A stretch of 23,168 bases of DNA from positions 1-23,168 of IMG/VR virus record IMGVR_UViG_3300043410_000073; one strand, written 5' to 3'. This stretch comes from a virus. The position numbers and the translations under genes were made by a program. The notes under the pieces are model-generated. The model saw only the letters and a program-made list of their open reading frames with translations. It was not told the origin of the DNA and searched no databases. How positions within the stretch are numbered: the stretch's first letter is position 1; every line of letters starts with the position of its first letter. This document shows, piece after piece, positions 14,061 to 20,862 of the stretch.

Positions 14061-15037
14061 GCGACCAGATCGAAAAGCCTGAAGAGCAGGCAGAAGAAAA
14101 ACTGGTAGTCCAAGAACAACAGGACGGTAGTGTAACTGTTGAGGGAATACCAGAGGTAGAGGCAGAGGGCGAAGATAAGCCCGAGCAGAAGGCAGAAGAT
14201 AAAGCTGAAGGTGGTGAGGTTCCGGAAGACGGTGGTGACGATCATCCGGACGATACTGAGGCTATTCGTGCTGCGCGTCGTGAGAAGCGCAAGCTGAAGA
14301 AGCAGTATCACCGTCAGCAGCAGGCTGAGAAAGACCTGCGTTATAACCAGTTGGTGCGTCAGAATCAGGAGTTGCTACAGCGTCTTTCGGCGGTGGAGCA
14401 AAAGACTCATGGTTCTGAGTTGGCGCGGGTAGATAAGGCGATTGAGGATCATCAAGTTCGCCTGCAATACGCCAAGATGAAGATGGCTGAGGCAGCATCT
14501 TCTAATGATGGCGAGGCAATGGCTAATGCTCAGGAGATGTGGTACGACGCCCGCCAGAAGGTGGAGGCGTTGGAAAACCTGCGTAGGCAGGCTGCACAGC
14601 CTCCGAAACAGCAGCCGATTGCGCCTGACTTGGCTATCCAGCGTAATGCTGCTGCTTGGATGGAGCGTAACGACTGGTATGACCCACAGACTAAGGATGT
14701 GGATTCCAAGATTGCAAAAGTGATTGATGAAGGTCTGACTGCTGAGGGTTACGACCCTCGTTCTCAAGAGTATTGGGAAGAGCTTGACAGTCGCTTGCAA
14801 ACTAGGTTACCGCACCGTTATACTGATGAAGCAGAAGAGAAAACTGTTGTCAAGAGACCGAGGAGTGCCGTTATTGGATCAGGGCGAGAAAGTGCAGCGA
14901 GTAGTGGAGGGCGTAACACGTTTACGCTTTCAGCGGATCAAGTCCGCGCCATGAAAGATGCCGGAATGTGGGAAGACCCCGCACTTCGCGCCAAGATGAT
15001 TAAACGATACGCTAACGAAGCACGCCAAAGGAGATAA
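14057..15037 (+). CDS. Putative capsid scaffolding protein
   Basis: 326 residues, start overlapping the previous stop as ATGA. The first 65 residues are very acidic (many Glu/Asp/Gln, for example EEQAEEKLVVQEQ). Residues about 70-185 are a long charged coiled coil (RREKRKLKKQYHRQQQAEKD, then RLSAVEQKTHG and later VEALENLRRQA). The C-terminus is basic (MIKRYANEARQRR), as expected for a capsid-binding helix-turn-helix in scaffolds. Scaffolds direct procapsid assembly and then leave. Composition and position between portal and capsid support the role; no sequence motif is diagnostic, so another internal head protein is possible. Confidence 0.7.
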   Translation: MSDQIEKPEEQAEEKLVVQEQQDGSVTVEGIPEVEAEGEDKPEQKAEDKAEGGEVPEDGGDDHPDDTEAIRAARREKRKLKKQYHRQQQAEKDLRYNQLVRQNQELLQRLSAVEQKTHGSELARVDKAIEDHQVRLQYAKMKMAEAASSNDGEAMANAQEMWYDARQKVEALENLRRQAAQPPKQQPIAPDLAIQRNAAAWMERNDWYDPQTKDVDSKIAKVIDEGLTAEGYDPRSQEYWEELDSRLQTRLPHRYTDEAEEKTVVKRPRSAVIGSGRESAASSGGRNTFTLSADQVRAMKDAGMWEDPALRAKMIKRYANEARQRR

Positions 15038-15040
15038 CAA

Positions 15041-15580
15041 ATGGATTCTCGTCTTAAAAAGAGTTTGAATGCTGGTGGGCGCGAGACCCGCGCTAGTCAT
15101 GATTCAGTTCGTGAGGCACCGCAAGAGAAATTTGTCTCATCTGAAGAACGTCGCAAGATGTGGAAGGATGAATGGACACAACGAGCATTGCCTGCTGTTC
15201 CGGATATTCCGGGGTGGCACTTTTGCTGGTTATCGACGACCAATGCGTATGACAGTATTGATAAGCGAATCCGACTCGGATATGTGCCTGTGAAAGCAGA
15301 AGAGATACCGGGGTTCGAGAATAATCGCGTAAAGTCTGGTCAACACGATGGTTATATCGCGTGTAATGAAATGCTTCTCTACAAGCTTCCTATGGATATC
15401 TATCAGGAAGTAATGGCAGAGATGCACCATCATGCCCCGCTTGAAGACGCGGAAAAAATCCGAGTTCAAGCAGAGCAGATGCAGGGCCGCGATAGCTCAG
15501 GCAAGAGTCTGGGTTCGATAGAAGGCGAAGGTTTGGGCGAAATTGATAAACCGATACCTGCTCCAGTATTCGCTGGGTAG
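15041..15580 (+). CDS. Conserved-type head-region protein, function unknown
   Basis: 179 residues with AAGGAG seven bases upstream of the ATG. The N-terminal 45 residues are polar and probably disordered. The core (about 50-135) contains PGWHFCWLSTTNAYDSIDKR, RLGYVPVKAEEIPGF and CNEMLLYKLP, a combination I associate with proteins between scaffold and capsid genes in uncultured phages. The C-terminal part is a charged helix and a Gly/Ser-rich tail. It is likely a virion or assembly protein. I cannot give a biochemical role, and nothing suggests an enzyme. Confidence 0.7.
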   Translation: MDSRLKKSLNAGGRETRASHDSVREAPQEKFVSSEERRKMWKDEWTQRALPAVPDIPGWHFCWLSTTNAYDSIDKRIRLGYVPVKAEEIPGFENNRVKSGQHDGYIACNEMLLYKLPMDIYQEVMAEMHHHAPLEDAEKIRVQAEQMQGRDSSGKSLGSIEGEGLGEIDKPIPAPVFAG

Positions 15581-15599
15581 GTAACAAATAGGAGTTAAT

Positions 15600-16172
15600 A
15601 TGTCTTCGACTAATGCTCCGTTCGGCTTGCGTCCTGCTTTTCATCCCTCTGGGCTGGATCGCGCTCAGGCGCTGGCTAACGGTATTGCGTCGGCTTACAA
15701 CACCGACATTCTCAAGGGTCAGCCGGTCAAGCTGAACAGCAGCGGTAACATCGTTGTTGCAGCGGCTGGTGATTCTTTTCAAGGTGCTTTTGCTGGTGTG
15801 GAGTGGACTGATACGACTGGTCGCCGTCGCGTCAGCAACTACTGGCCCGCAAATACGGCGTATGTTGCCGGTTCCTGCGTTGCTTATTTCTACAACGATC
15901 CGAACATCGTTTATGAAATCCAAGCGGCTGGTTCGCTGGCGCAAACGGCTATTGGTGATATGGCTGACCTGTCGAACACGACGGCTGGCTCGACCACCAC
16001 TGGTCTGTCGCAATGCACGCTGTCCACGACTCTCGTTGGTGCTGGTAACTCGGCGCAAATGCTGATTCGTGATCTGGCCCCGTACCCCGACAATGCTTGG
16101 GGCGATGCGTACACGATTGTGCGCGTAACCATTAACGAGTCGCAATTCAATGCGTCCGTTAATGCTATCTAA
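15600..16172 (+). CDS. Putative capsid decoration or stabilisation protein
   Basis: 190 residues with AGGAG five bases before the ATG. It begins MSSTNAPFGLRPAFHPSG and continues as a beta-rich domain of small residues (GNIVVAAAGDSFQGAFAGVEW; later ANTAYVAGSCVAYFY). It ends with WGDAYTIVRVTINESQF. 'APFGLRPA.HPSG' openings are familiar from proteins encoded immediately upstream of major capsid genes, and they are usually virion proteins binding the capsid surface. It has no signal peptide or coiled coil. The strong ribosome-binding site and C/G-ending codon preference resemble the capsid gene, which suggests high expression. Confidence 0.6.
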   Translation: MSSTNAPFGLRPAFHPSGLDRAQALANGIASAYNTDILKGQPVKLNSSGNIVVAAAGDSFQGAFAGVEWTDTTGRRRVSNYWPANTAYVAGSCVAYFYNDPNIVYEIQAAGSLAQTAIGDMADLSNTTAGSTTTGLSQCTLSTTLVGAGNSAQMLIRDLAPYPDNAWGDAYTIVRVTINESQFNASVNAI

Positions 16173-16185
16173 GGGAGGCTAGAAC

Positions 16186-17100
16186 ATGCCTGCTCCAATG
16201 AGAAGTACTGACTTTCGTAGTATTGTTGAGCCGATCCTCAACGAATGCTTCGATGGCGTGTACGAACAACGTGCCGACGAATGGTCGCGTGTTTTCCGCG
16301 AACAACAAGGCATTCCGCGTAACTACCATGAAGAACCGGTTCTTTACGGTTTTGGTGCTGCTCCGCAACTGCCTGATGGCACGCCGGTCACGTACCAACA
16401 AGGTGGTGTTCTGTTCCTCCAGCGTTACGTCTACAACGTGTATGGCCTTGCCTTCGCGCTGACGAAAGTGCTGGTTGAGGACGGTGACCACATCCGTATC
16501 GGTCAGGTTTATGCCAAACACCTTGCTCAGTCGCTGATTGAGACGAAGGAAACGCTCTCCGCGAACGTGCTGAATCGTGCGTTCAACAGCGCGTACCCCG
16601 GTGGTGACGGTGTGGAACTGAACTCGGCTTCGCATCCGATTGTTAACGGCACGTTCAGCAACTTGCTGACCACTGCTGCTAACCTTTCGCAAACGTCGCT
16701 GGAACAGATGCTGATCCAGATTCGCCAAGCGGTTGACAACAACGGCAAGAAGATTCGTCTTGTGCCGCGTCAACTGGTGGTGGCTCCGGGCAATATCTTC
16801 CAAGCGGAAGTTCTGTTGAAGAGCGTTCTGCGTACTGGCACTGCCAACAACGACCTGAACCCGATCAAGTCGATTGGCCTGCTGGACGAAGGCGCTGCGG
16901 TTCTGTCGCGTCTTACCAATGCTTCGGCATGGTGGGTGCAGACGGATGCGCCGGAAGGCATGAAGCTGATGATGCGCCGTGGTCTTGAAAAGACTATGGA
17001 AGGTGACTTTGAAACGGATTCGATGCGTTACAAAGCTACCGAGCGTTATACGATCGGCTGGACGGATCCCCGGGCGATGTTCGGCACGCCGGGCGTCTAA
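16186..17100 (+). CDS. Major capsid protein, HK97-fold type
   Basis: 304 residues, GGGAGG (16173-16178) seven bases before the ATG. The N-terminal segment (1-35) is helical. A long central part follows, with YGFGAAPQLPDGTPVTYQQG (54-73) and YNVYGLAFALTKVLVEDGDH (83-102), the pattern of phage capsid proteins in which a strand-rich loop precedes the spine helix (about 104-134, containing KHLAQSLIETKETLSANVLN). The C-terminal domain includes LVPRQLVVAPGNIFQAEVLL and ends in a beta strand near RYTIGWTDPRAMF. Position after scaffold and decoration candidates, strong ribosome-binding site and a downstream stabilising hairpin all fit the most abundant virion protein. Confidence 0.88.
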   Translation: MPAPMRSTDFRSIVEPILNECFDGVYEQRADEWSRVFREQQGIPRNYHEEPVLYGFGAAPQLPDGTPVTYQQGGVLFLQRYVYNVYGLAFALTKVLVEDGDHIRIGQVYAKHLAQSLIETKETLSANVLNRAFNSAYPGGDGVELNSASHPIVNGTFSNLLTTAANLSQTSLEQMLIQIRQAVDNNGKKIRLVPRQLVVAPGNIFQAEVLLKSVLRTGTANNDLNPIKSIGLLDEGAAVLSRLTNASAWWVQTDAPEGMKLMMRRGLEKTMEGDFETDSMRYKATERYTIGWTDPRAMFGTPGV

Positions 17101-17112
17101 GTAATAAGGCTA

Positions 17113-17137
17113 TGCGGGGGTGCCTAAAACCCCCGCA
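17113..17137 (+). terminator. Strong hairpin after the capsid gene, no U-tract
   Basis: TGCGGGGGT (17113-17121) and ACCCCCGCA (17129-17137) are perfect 9-bp complements around a 7-base loop. The next bases are CTACACTCG, with no T-run. It could protect the 3' end of capsid mRNA or partially terminate transcription. The ribosome-binding site for the next gene (AAGGA) is 24 bases further on. Confidence 0.55.
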
Positions 17138-17171
17138 CTACACTCGTTAAACTTTTCAAGAAGGAAACGAT

Positions 17172-17918
17172 ATGCCGCAATTTAGTGATGATTTGTTTCT
17201 GGGTTCAGCCCAGACGTATATGGGGGTTAATACCAACTCTGCGTTGGGTGACCCTTCTTCGATGGATTTGGGCGTTGGCCCCGTTGGTCGCATTTATGTG
17301 TGGGACACTGTTCCTGCTGCTAAAGTGGCTAACAATCTGGTTACCAGCACGACTCCTGCCGCTTCAGGCTCTCTGACTCTTACGGCTGGCACTAGCGTTA
17401 CTTCTGTTACGCTTAACAGTGGTTCAACGGCTTACCAGTTGGATGTTCCGCGTGCTGTGGCTGTGGCGCAAGTTGCTGCTGGCACTTCGCGTAACTTTAC
17501 TGTTTCTGGTTTTGATTATTATGGTCAAGCCATGAGTGAAGTTATTGCTTCTACCGCTGGTTCGACGGTTAACGGCAAGAAAGCTTTTTTCCAGATTACT
17601 GGGATTACGGTGAGTGGTGCTACCACGACTGCCATTACTGTTGGAACTGCCGATATTATTGGTTGTCCGGTTCGCTTCAACGACAAGGGTTACATTGCTC
17701 GTTGTGGCTGGAATAACACTTTGGCTGAAGATGCGGCTACGGTTGTTGTGGCTGATGCTACGACTGCTACGACTACGACTGGTGACGTTCGCGGGACTGT
17801 TGTTCCGAGTTCGGCTTGTGATGGTGCAAAACGGCTTGTTGTGGCGGTTCTGTTGACGGCTATCCAATGCGGCCCGAATGCTACCCGCGCTGGCGCTCTT
17901 GGCGTAACGCAGGCTTAA
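17172..17918 (+). CDS. Beta-rich virion protein of unknown role
   Basis: 248 residues with AAGGA (17161-17165) six bases upstream of the ATG. The sequence is Thr/Ser/Ala/Val-rich with short beta strands throughout (for example GRIYVWDTVPAAKVANN, then SRNFTVSGFDYYGQAMSEVI). This 'GRIY..DTVPA' plus 'GYD.YG..MSE.I....G....GKKAF' arrangement recurs after capsid genes in uncultured phages, in my recollection. It probably forms an Ig-like or jelly-roll virion component such as a head fibre or decoration. It lacks an N-terminal signal peptide and enzyme motifs. The long antisense frame covering it is a shadow. Confidence 0.65.
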   Translation: MPQFSDDLFLGSAQTYMGVNTNSALGDPSSMDLGVGPVGRIYVWDTVPAAKVANNLVTSTTPAASGSLTLTAGTSVTSVTLNSGSTAYQLDVPRAVAVAQVAAGTSRNFTVSGFDYYGQAMSEVIASTAGSTVNGKKAFFQITGITVSGATTTAITVGTADIIGCPVRFNDKGYIARCGWNNTLAEDAATVVVADATTATTTTGDVRGTVVPSSACDGAKRLVVAVLLTAIQCGPNATRAGALGVTQA

Positions 17919-17930
17919 TAGGAGACCAAC

Positions 17931-19058
17931 ATGGGTCAGTTCAAATATAACGTCAAGATGGAATCTTCTGAGCCTTCGGTTGTGCTGAAGCTCAAAAAAG
18001 GCGGTCATGTCAACAAGAAGGCCGCTGCCAAGTCTGAGCATGGTCACAAGCCAATGCACAAGTATGATGGTGGCGCTATGGACGTTCTGGCGCGGACTCC
18101 CGCGATGGTTGGGCGTCCTGCTGTGAATGCGCCTGTGCGTGTTCCGGCTAAACCTTCGCTGGCTGCTCGGCGTCGTGCTATGGCTGCTATGCCTGCTCCT
18201 GTTATGAAAGAAGGTGGCAAGGCTGATATCGCGCAAGATAAAGCGATGATCAAGAAGGCTATCAAACAGCATGATGCTCAAGAGCATAAAGGCGGTAAAG
18301 GCACCAAGCTGAATCTGAAGACTGGTGGCGTGGCTATGGGTAATGCTGGTGGCTACAAGAAGGGCGGCGCAGTAGCAAAGGATGGCATCATCAAGTCCGA
18401 GAAAGGTGTCGGCCCTTACAACACCACTGAAATGCACGAAGCCAAGCCGGATCGCAATTCGGCACCGACTGGCGGTGTGAAGGTGGGTAATGCTGGTGGT
18501 TATAAGCATGGCGGCAAGGCTCAGCGCAAAGCCAAAGGCGGTCTTAGCTATGTGAACGGGAATGTGACCACCTCGCACCCGGGTGTGACCAACACCAAGA
18601 CTGGTGAGGTTACGAAATCGACCAAGCCGGGTGAGTATAAGAAGGGTGGTGCGGCAAAAAAGTATGCTGACGGTGGCCGCGTAGAAGATAGCGGACGCGC
18701 CGTCAAGATGCCGCAGGGTCACAAGAAGCCTACTCCTCCTGTTGCAATCAATGAGCTTTCTGGCACCTTCAAAAAAGGTGGTCACGTAAAGCGCAAGTCT
18801 GAGGGGGGTTCTGCTGATGAAAACAAGGCATACGAGCGTTGGAAAGCTAACGAAGCAGCGGAAAATCGTGCTGATCGTTCTGTGATGGAAAATCTGCCTT
18901 CCAAGCTCGTTGAATTGGGTTCTCGCGCTGCTAAGAAGATTGGTGACACTTTCCGCAATATGGGTAGCGTTACCAATACCGAGCGCGAAGTCAGCCGCAC
19001 AGTAACGCCTCCGCAGAGAAAGCGTGGCGGGATGTGCTGGGGTGGTAAGGCTAAATAA
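17931..19058 (+). CDS. Lys/Gly-rich 'KGG' repeat protein
   Basis: 375 residues with AGGAG (17920-17924) six bases upstream. The protein is very basic and low in complexity, with many GG-centred motifs: LKKGGHV, KEGGKA, YKKGGAV, YKHGGK, KAKGG, YKKGGA, YADGGRV, FKKGGHV. TGGVAMGNAGGYKKGG and TGGVKVGNAGGYKHGG are 16-residue direct repeats 49 residues apart. The last 100 residues are more helical (RWKANEAAENRADRSVMEN) and the end is RGGMCWGGKAK. The basic, disordered nature suggests packaged-DNA binding or internal virion packing, but no function is established. An intrinsic terminator follows directly. Confidence 0.7.
   Translation: MGQFKYNVKMESSEPSVVLKLKKGGHVNKKAAAKSEHGHKPMHKYDGGAMDVLARTPAMVGRPAVNAPVRVPAKPSLAARRRAMAAMPAPVMKEGGKADIAQDKAMIKKAIKQHDAQEHKGGKGTKLNLKTGGVAMGNAGGYKKGGAVAKDGIIKSEKGVGPYNTTEMHEAKPDRNSAPTGGVKVGNAGGYKHGGKAQRKAKGGLSYVNGNVTTSHPGVTNTKTGEVTKSTKPGEYKKGGAAKKYADGGRVEDSGRAVKMPQGHKKPTPPVAINELSGTFKKGGHVKRKSEGGSADENKAYERWKANEAAENRADRSVMENLPSKLVELGSRAAKKIGDTFRNMGSVTNTEREVSRTVTPPQRKRGGMCWGGKAK
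18321..18515 (+). repeat. Direct 48-nt repeat within the KGG gene
   Basis: The 48-base segments 18321-18368 and 18468-18515 encode 16-residue copies differing at three residues. Most nucleotide differences are third-position changes, so the copies have been under protein-level selection since duplication. The intervening 99 bases (DGIIKSEKGVGPYNTTEM and what follows) are not repeated. Confidence 0.6.
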
Positions 19059-19062
19059 GGCA

Positions 19063-19087
19063 AGGGAGCTTCGGCTCCCTGCTTTTT
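19063..19087 (+). terminator. Intrinsic transcription terminator
   Basis: AGGGAGC (19063-19069), loop TTCG and GCTCCCT (19074-19080) are followed by GC and five Ts (19083-19087). The stem starts four bases after the KGG stop. This is the most convincing intrinsic terminator in the window. No promoter is visible in the 40 bases before the next gene, so the tail genes probably depend on readthrough, antitermination or a phage-specific promoter. Confidence 0.85.
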
Positions 19088-19098
19088 AGAGGATTCCT

Positions 19099-19410
19099 AT
19101 GAAAGTTCAAACTGTTTCCAAGTCTGCTGTTGGCTCCAGTTCCGCGCTGGTCATGAACACCAATTGCACCCCGTTTAACGTGGGTTTTGGCGTTGTTGTG
19201 AGTGGCACTGTTAATTACACAATTCAACATACTTTTGATGATCCGGCTGTTGGTTTTACGACTTGGTATTCTCATCCGACGATTGCCAGCAAGACTGACA
19301 ATCAGGACGGAAACTATGCTTTTCCGGTTACGGGTATTAAGTTGCTGATCAATTCGGGGACTGGCACTTATAGCGCCACTTTGAATCTTGTTCAGGCTGG
19401 TATTGCGTAA
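19099..19410 (+). CDS. Small beta-rich virion-type protein
   Basis: 103 residues with AGAGG (19088-19092) six bases before the ATG. The sequence is Thr/Ser/Val/Asn-rich and beta-patterned (SSALVMNTNCTPFNVGFGVV; then YTIQHTFDDP). It contains the segment DGNYAFPVTGIKLLINSGTGTY near its end. 'YT.QHTFDDP...TTW..H' is a pattern I have seen in small proteins of this genome position. It is probably a minor virion protein; its exact role is unknown. It is the first gene after the terminator and is followed by a TAATG-coupled gene. Confidence 0.6.
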   Translation: MKVQTVSKSAVGSSSALVMNTNCTPFNVGFGVVVSGTVNYTIQHTFDDPAVGFTTWYSHPTIASKTDNQDGNYAFPVTGIKLLINSGTGTYSATLNLVQAGIA

Positions 19411-19652
19411 TGCCTTACGTTGGGTATACGGGTGTAGCAAATCAAGCAAATACCAGCGATGGATTTGCAAGTGAGGCCAATGCACAAAACCCGCCAACTT
19501 TGACGAACCAATGGGGTTTGTATGTTGGTGATACCGGAGTTGTTGACCTGTATCACAACGGAACTCCTCCGGTTACCTTTTACATCCTCATGGAATCCAC
19601 TGGATATGTTCTCCAAGAAGATTCGTATAAGATTGTTTTGGAGTCATCTTAA
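19410..19652 (+). CDS. Small virion-region protein of unknown function (80 aa)
   Basis: The ATG overlaps the preceding TAA (TAATG), so translation is coupled, without a clear ribosome-binding site. The 80-residue product has a polar N-terminal half (MPYVGYTGVANQANTSDGFA) and a beta-strand-rich second half (WGLYVGDTGVVDLYHNG; VTFYILMESTGYVL). It has no cysteine cluster, signal or membrane segment. Its position suggests a minor structural protein. Function unknown. Confidence 0.55.
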   Translation: MPYVGYTGVANQANTSDGFASEANAQNPPTLTNQWGLYVGDTGVVDLYHNGTPPVTFYILMESTGYVLQEDSYKIVLESS

Positions 19653-19717
19653 TGGCTGATCGAGACGCAAATTGGTACAAGATCAGAAATATATGGTATT
19701 GCATGAAAAGAAAGTAG
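19652..19717 (+). CDS. Possible 21-codon coupled micro-ORF
   Basis: An ATG overlaps the previous stop as TAATG and opens 21 codons, MADRDANWYKIRNIWYCMKRK, ending TAG at 19715-19717. The stop overlaps the AGAGG ribosome-binding site of the next gene (19716-19720). The product begins MAD, as does the next protein (MADQ). It could be a real micro-protein, a coupling device that delivers ribosomes to the TTG start of the adhesin, or the remnant of a gene. Nothing beyond the overlap supports it. Confidence 0.3.
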   Translation: MADRDANWYKIRNIWYCMKRK

Positions 19718-19726
19718 AGGTATAAA

Positions 19727-20308
19727 TTGGCTGATCAGAAAATCTCCGCAATGCCATCAGCCTCAACGCTGACTGGCGCAGAGCTTGTCCCGCTTGTGCA
19801 GTCGGGTGCTAATGTCAAGGCAACGCTGAACACAATTCAATCGTTTACCTATGGTGCAAATGCGTCGTTTGAAGACTTTACAAACCAGACGCTGGCCTCT
19901 GCAAATACGCCTGCGGTGGTGTCATTCAATACAACCGACTGGGCAACTGGCATCACACTGGTTTCTGGTACTCAAGTCAAAGTTGCCAACGCAGGAAAGT
20001 ACAATTTTCAATTTAGTATTCAATTTGATTGCTCTGATACTCAGTTGCAAGACACCTACGTCTGGTTGCGTAAAAACGGCGTAGACATTGGTGGATCAAA
20101 TGGTTTGGTTTCTGTCCCTAACAAGCATGGTGGCGTCAATGGTCACGCAATTGTGGGCTGGAACTTCTTCTTGAACCTTGCGGCAAACGACTACATTCAA
20201 CTGGTTTGGACAGCGACCTCAACAACAATTTCGATTGCAACTTATGCGGCAGGCGTTAATTGGCCTTCCACCGCATCTGTTGTGATGACAGTCAATCAGG
20301 TGTCTTAA
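19727..20308 (+). CDS. C1q-like phage adhesin or short fibre
   Basis: 193 residues starting with TTG at 19727; AGAGG (19716-19720) is six bases upstream. The N-terminal module (about 3-40: QKISAMPSASTLTGAELVPLVQSG, then NVKATL) is a common opening of phage fibres and is shared in pattern with the last gene of the window (KITDLPAAQPLTGSESVPVVQDG). The C-terminal two-thirds resemble a C1q/TNF-type jelly roll (VKVANAGKYNFQFSIQF; TYVWLRKNG; VGWNFFLNLAANDYIQLVW). Such domains trimerise and bind receptors. Probable host-recognition or decoration protein. Confidence 0.65.
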   Translation: MADQKISAMPSASTLTGAELVPLVQSGANVKATLNTIQSFTYGANASFEDFTNQTLASANTPAVVSFNTTDWATGITLVSGTQVKVANAGKYNFQFSIQFDCSDTQLQDTYVWLRKNGVDIGGSNGLVSVPNKHGGVNGHAIVGWNFFLNLAANDYIQLVWTATSTTISIATYAAGVNWPSTASVVMTVNQVS

Positions 20309-20850
20309 TGCCAGTCAAATCTAAGGCTCAATGGCGTTTGATGCAGGCTGCTGCTCATGATCCTGCTGTAGCCAAGAAAACCGGTATTTCAAAGGGAACC
20401 GCAGAAGAGTTTATTAGCGCAACAAAAGCGCCGAAAAAGCTGCCGGAACATAAAAAAGACGGTGGGGGTTTGTATGCGAACATTCATGCAAAACGTGAAA
20501 GAATCGCTCATGGCTCTGGTGAAAAAATTCGTAAGCCCGGTCAAGCCGGTGCGCCCACAGCGAAAGCGTTCAAGCAAGCCGAGAAAACAGCGAAAATGAA
20601 GTCTGGCGGCGTGTCTTTATCTGTTGGTCGCGGTGAAAAATTGTCTGTTGAGCGTGGTGCGGGGCTTACGGCAAAGGGTAGGGCAAAGTATAATAGGGAA
20701 ACAGGTAGCCATCTAAAGGCACCGCAGCCGCAAGGCGGTTCTCGCAAGGATTCATTCTGCGCCCGGATGTCGGGGGTTGTGAAGCACGCTTCAGGCGACG
20801 CACCGAGGGCAAAAGCATCACTACGCCGTTGGAAATGCCCGGACTGGTAG
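20308..20850 (+). CDS. Three-module small basic phage protein
   Basis: 180 residues, start at ATG 20308 by TAATG overlap; longer in-frame starts inside the adhesin gene add only unlike residues. Module 1 (1-50) is MPVKSKAQWRLMQAAAHD... through the 'KGTAEEFISATKAPKKLPEHKK' type pattern, a small phage family (DUF3008-like in my recollection). Module 2 (57-97) carries IHAKRERIAHGSGEKIRKPG and GAPTAKAFKQAEK. Module 3 (119-180) is TAKGRAKYNRETGSHLKAPQ... with SFCARMSG and a terminal LRRWKCPDW, resembling DUF6321. Each module looks like a free-standing small phage protein elsewhere. The whole is very basic and perhaps binds DNA or RNA. Function unknown. Confidence 0.65.
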   Translation: MPVKSKAQWRLMQAAAHDPAVAKKTGISKGTAEEFISATKAPKKLPEHKKDGGGLYANIHAKRERIAHGSGEKIRKPGQAGAPTAKAFKQAEKTAKMKSGGVSLSVGRGEKLSVERGAGLTAKGRAKYNRETGSHLKAPQPQGGSRKDSFCARMSGVVKHASGDAPRAKASLRRWKCPDW

Positions 20851-20862
20851 AGGAATGAATAC

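Noticed and set aside
17424-18785. 453-codon minus-strand frame
   Set aside because: It is antisense to two convincing genes with ribosome-binding sites. Its openness follows from the biased codon use of the Thr/Ala-rich and Lys/Gly-rich proteins, and its product looks like a shadow (Arg/Ser/His/Thr-rich).
20260-20307. Upstream in-frame start for the three-module protein
   Set aside because: It would overlap the adhesin by 49 bases and add residues without family resemblance; the TAATG-coupled start gives the expected MPVKSKAQW beginning.
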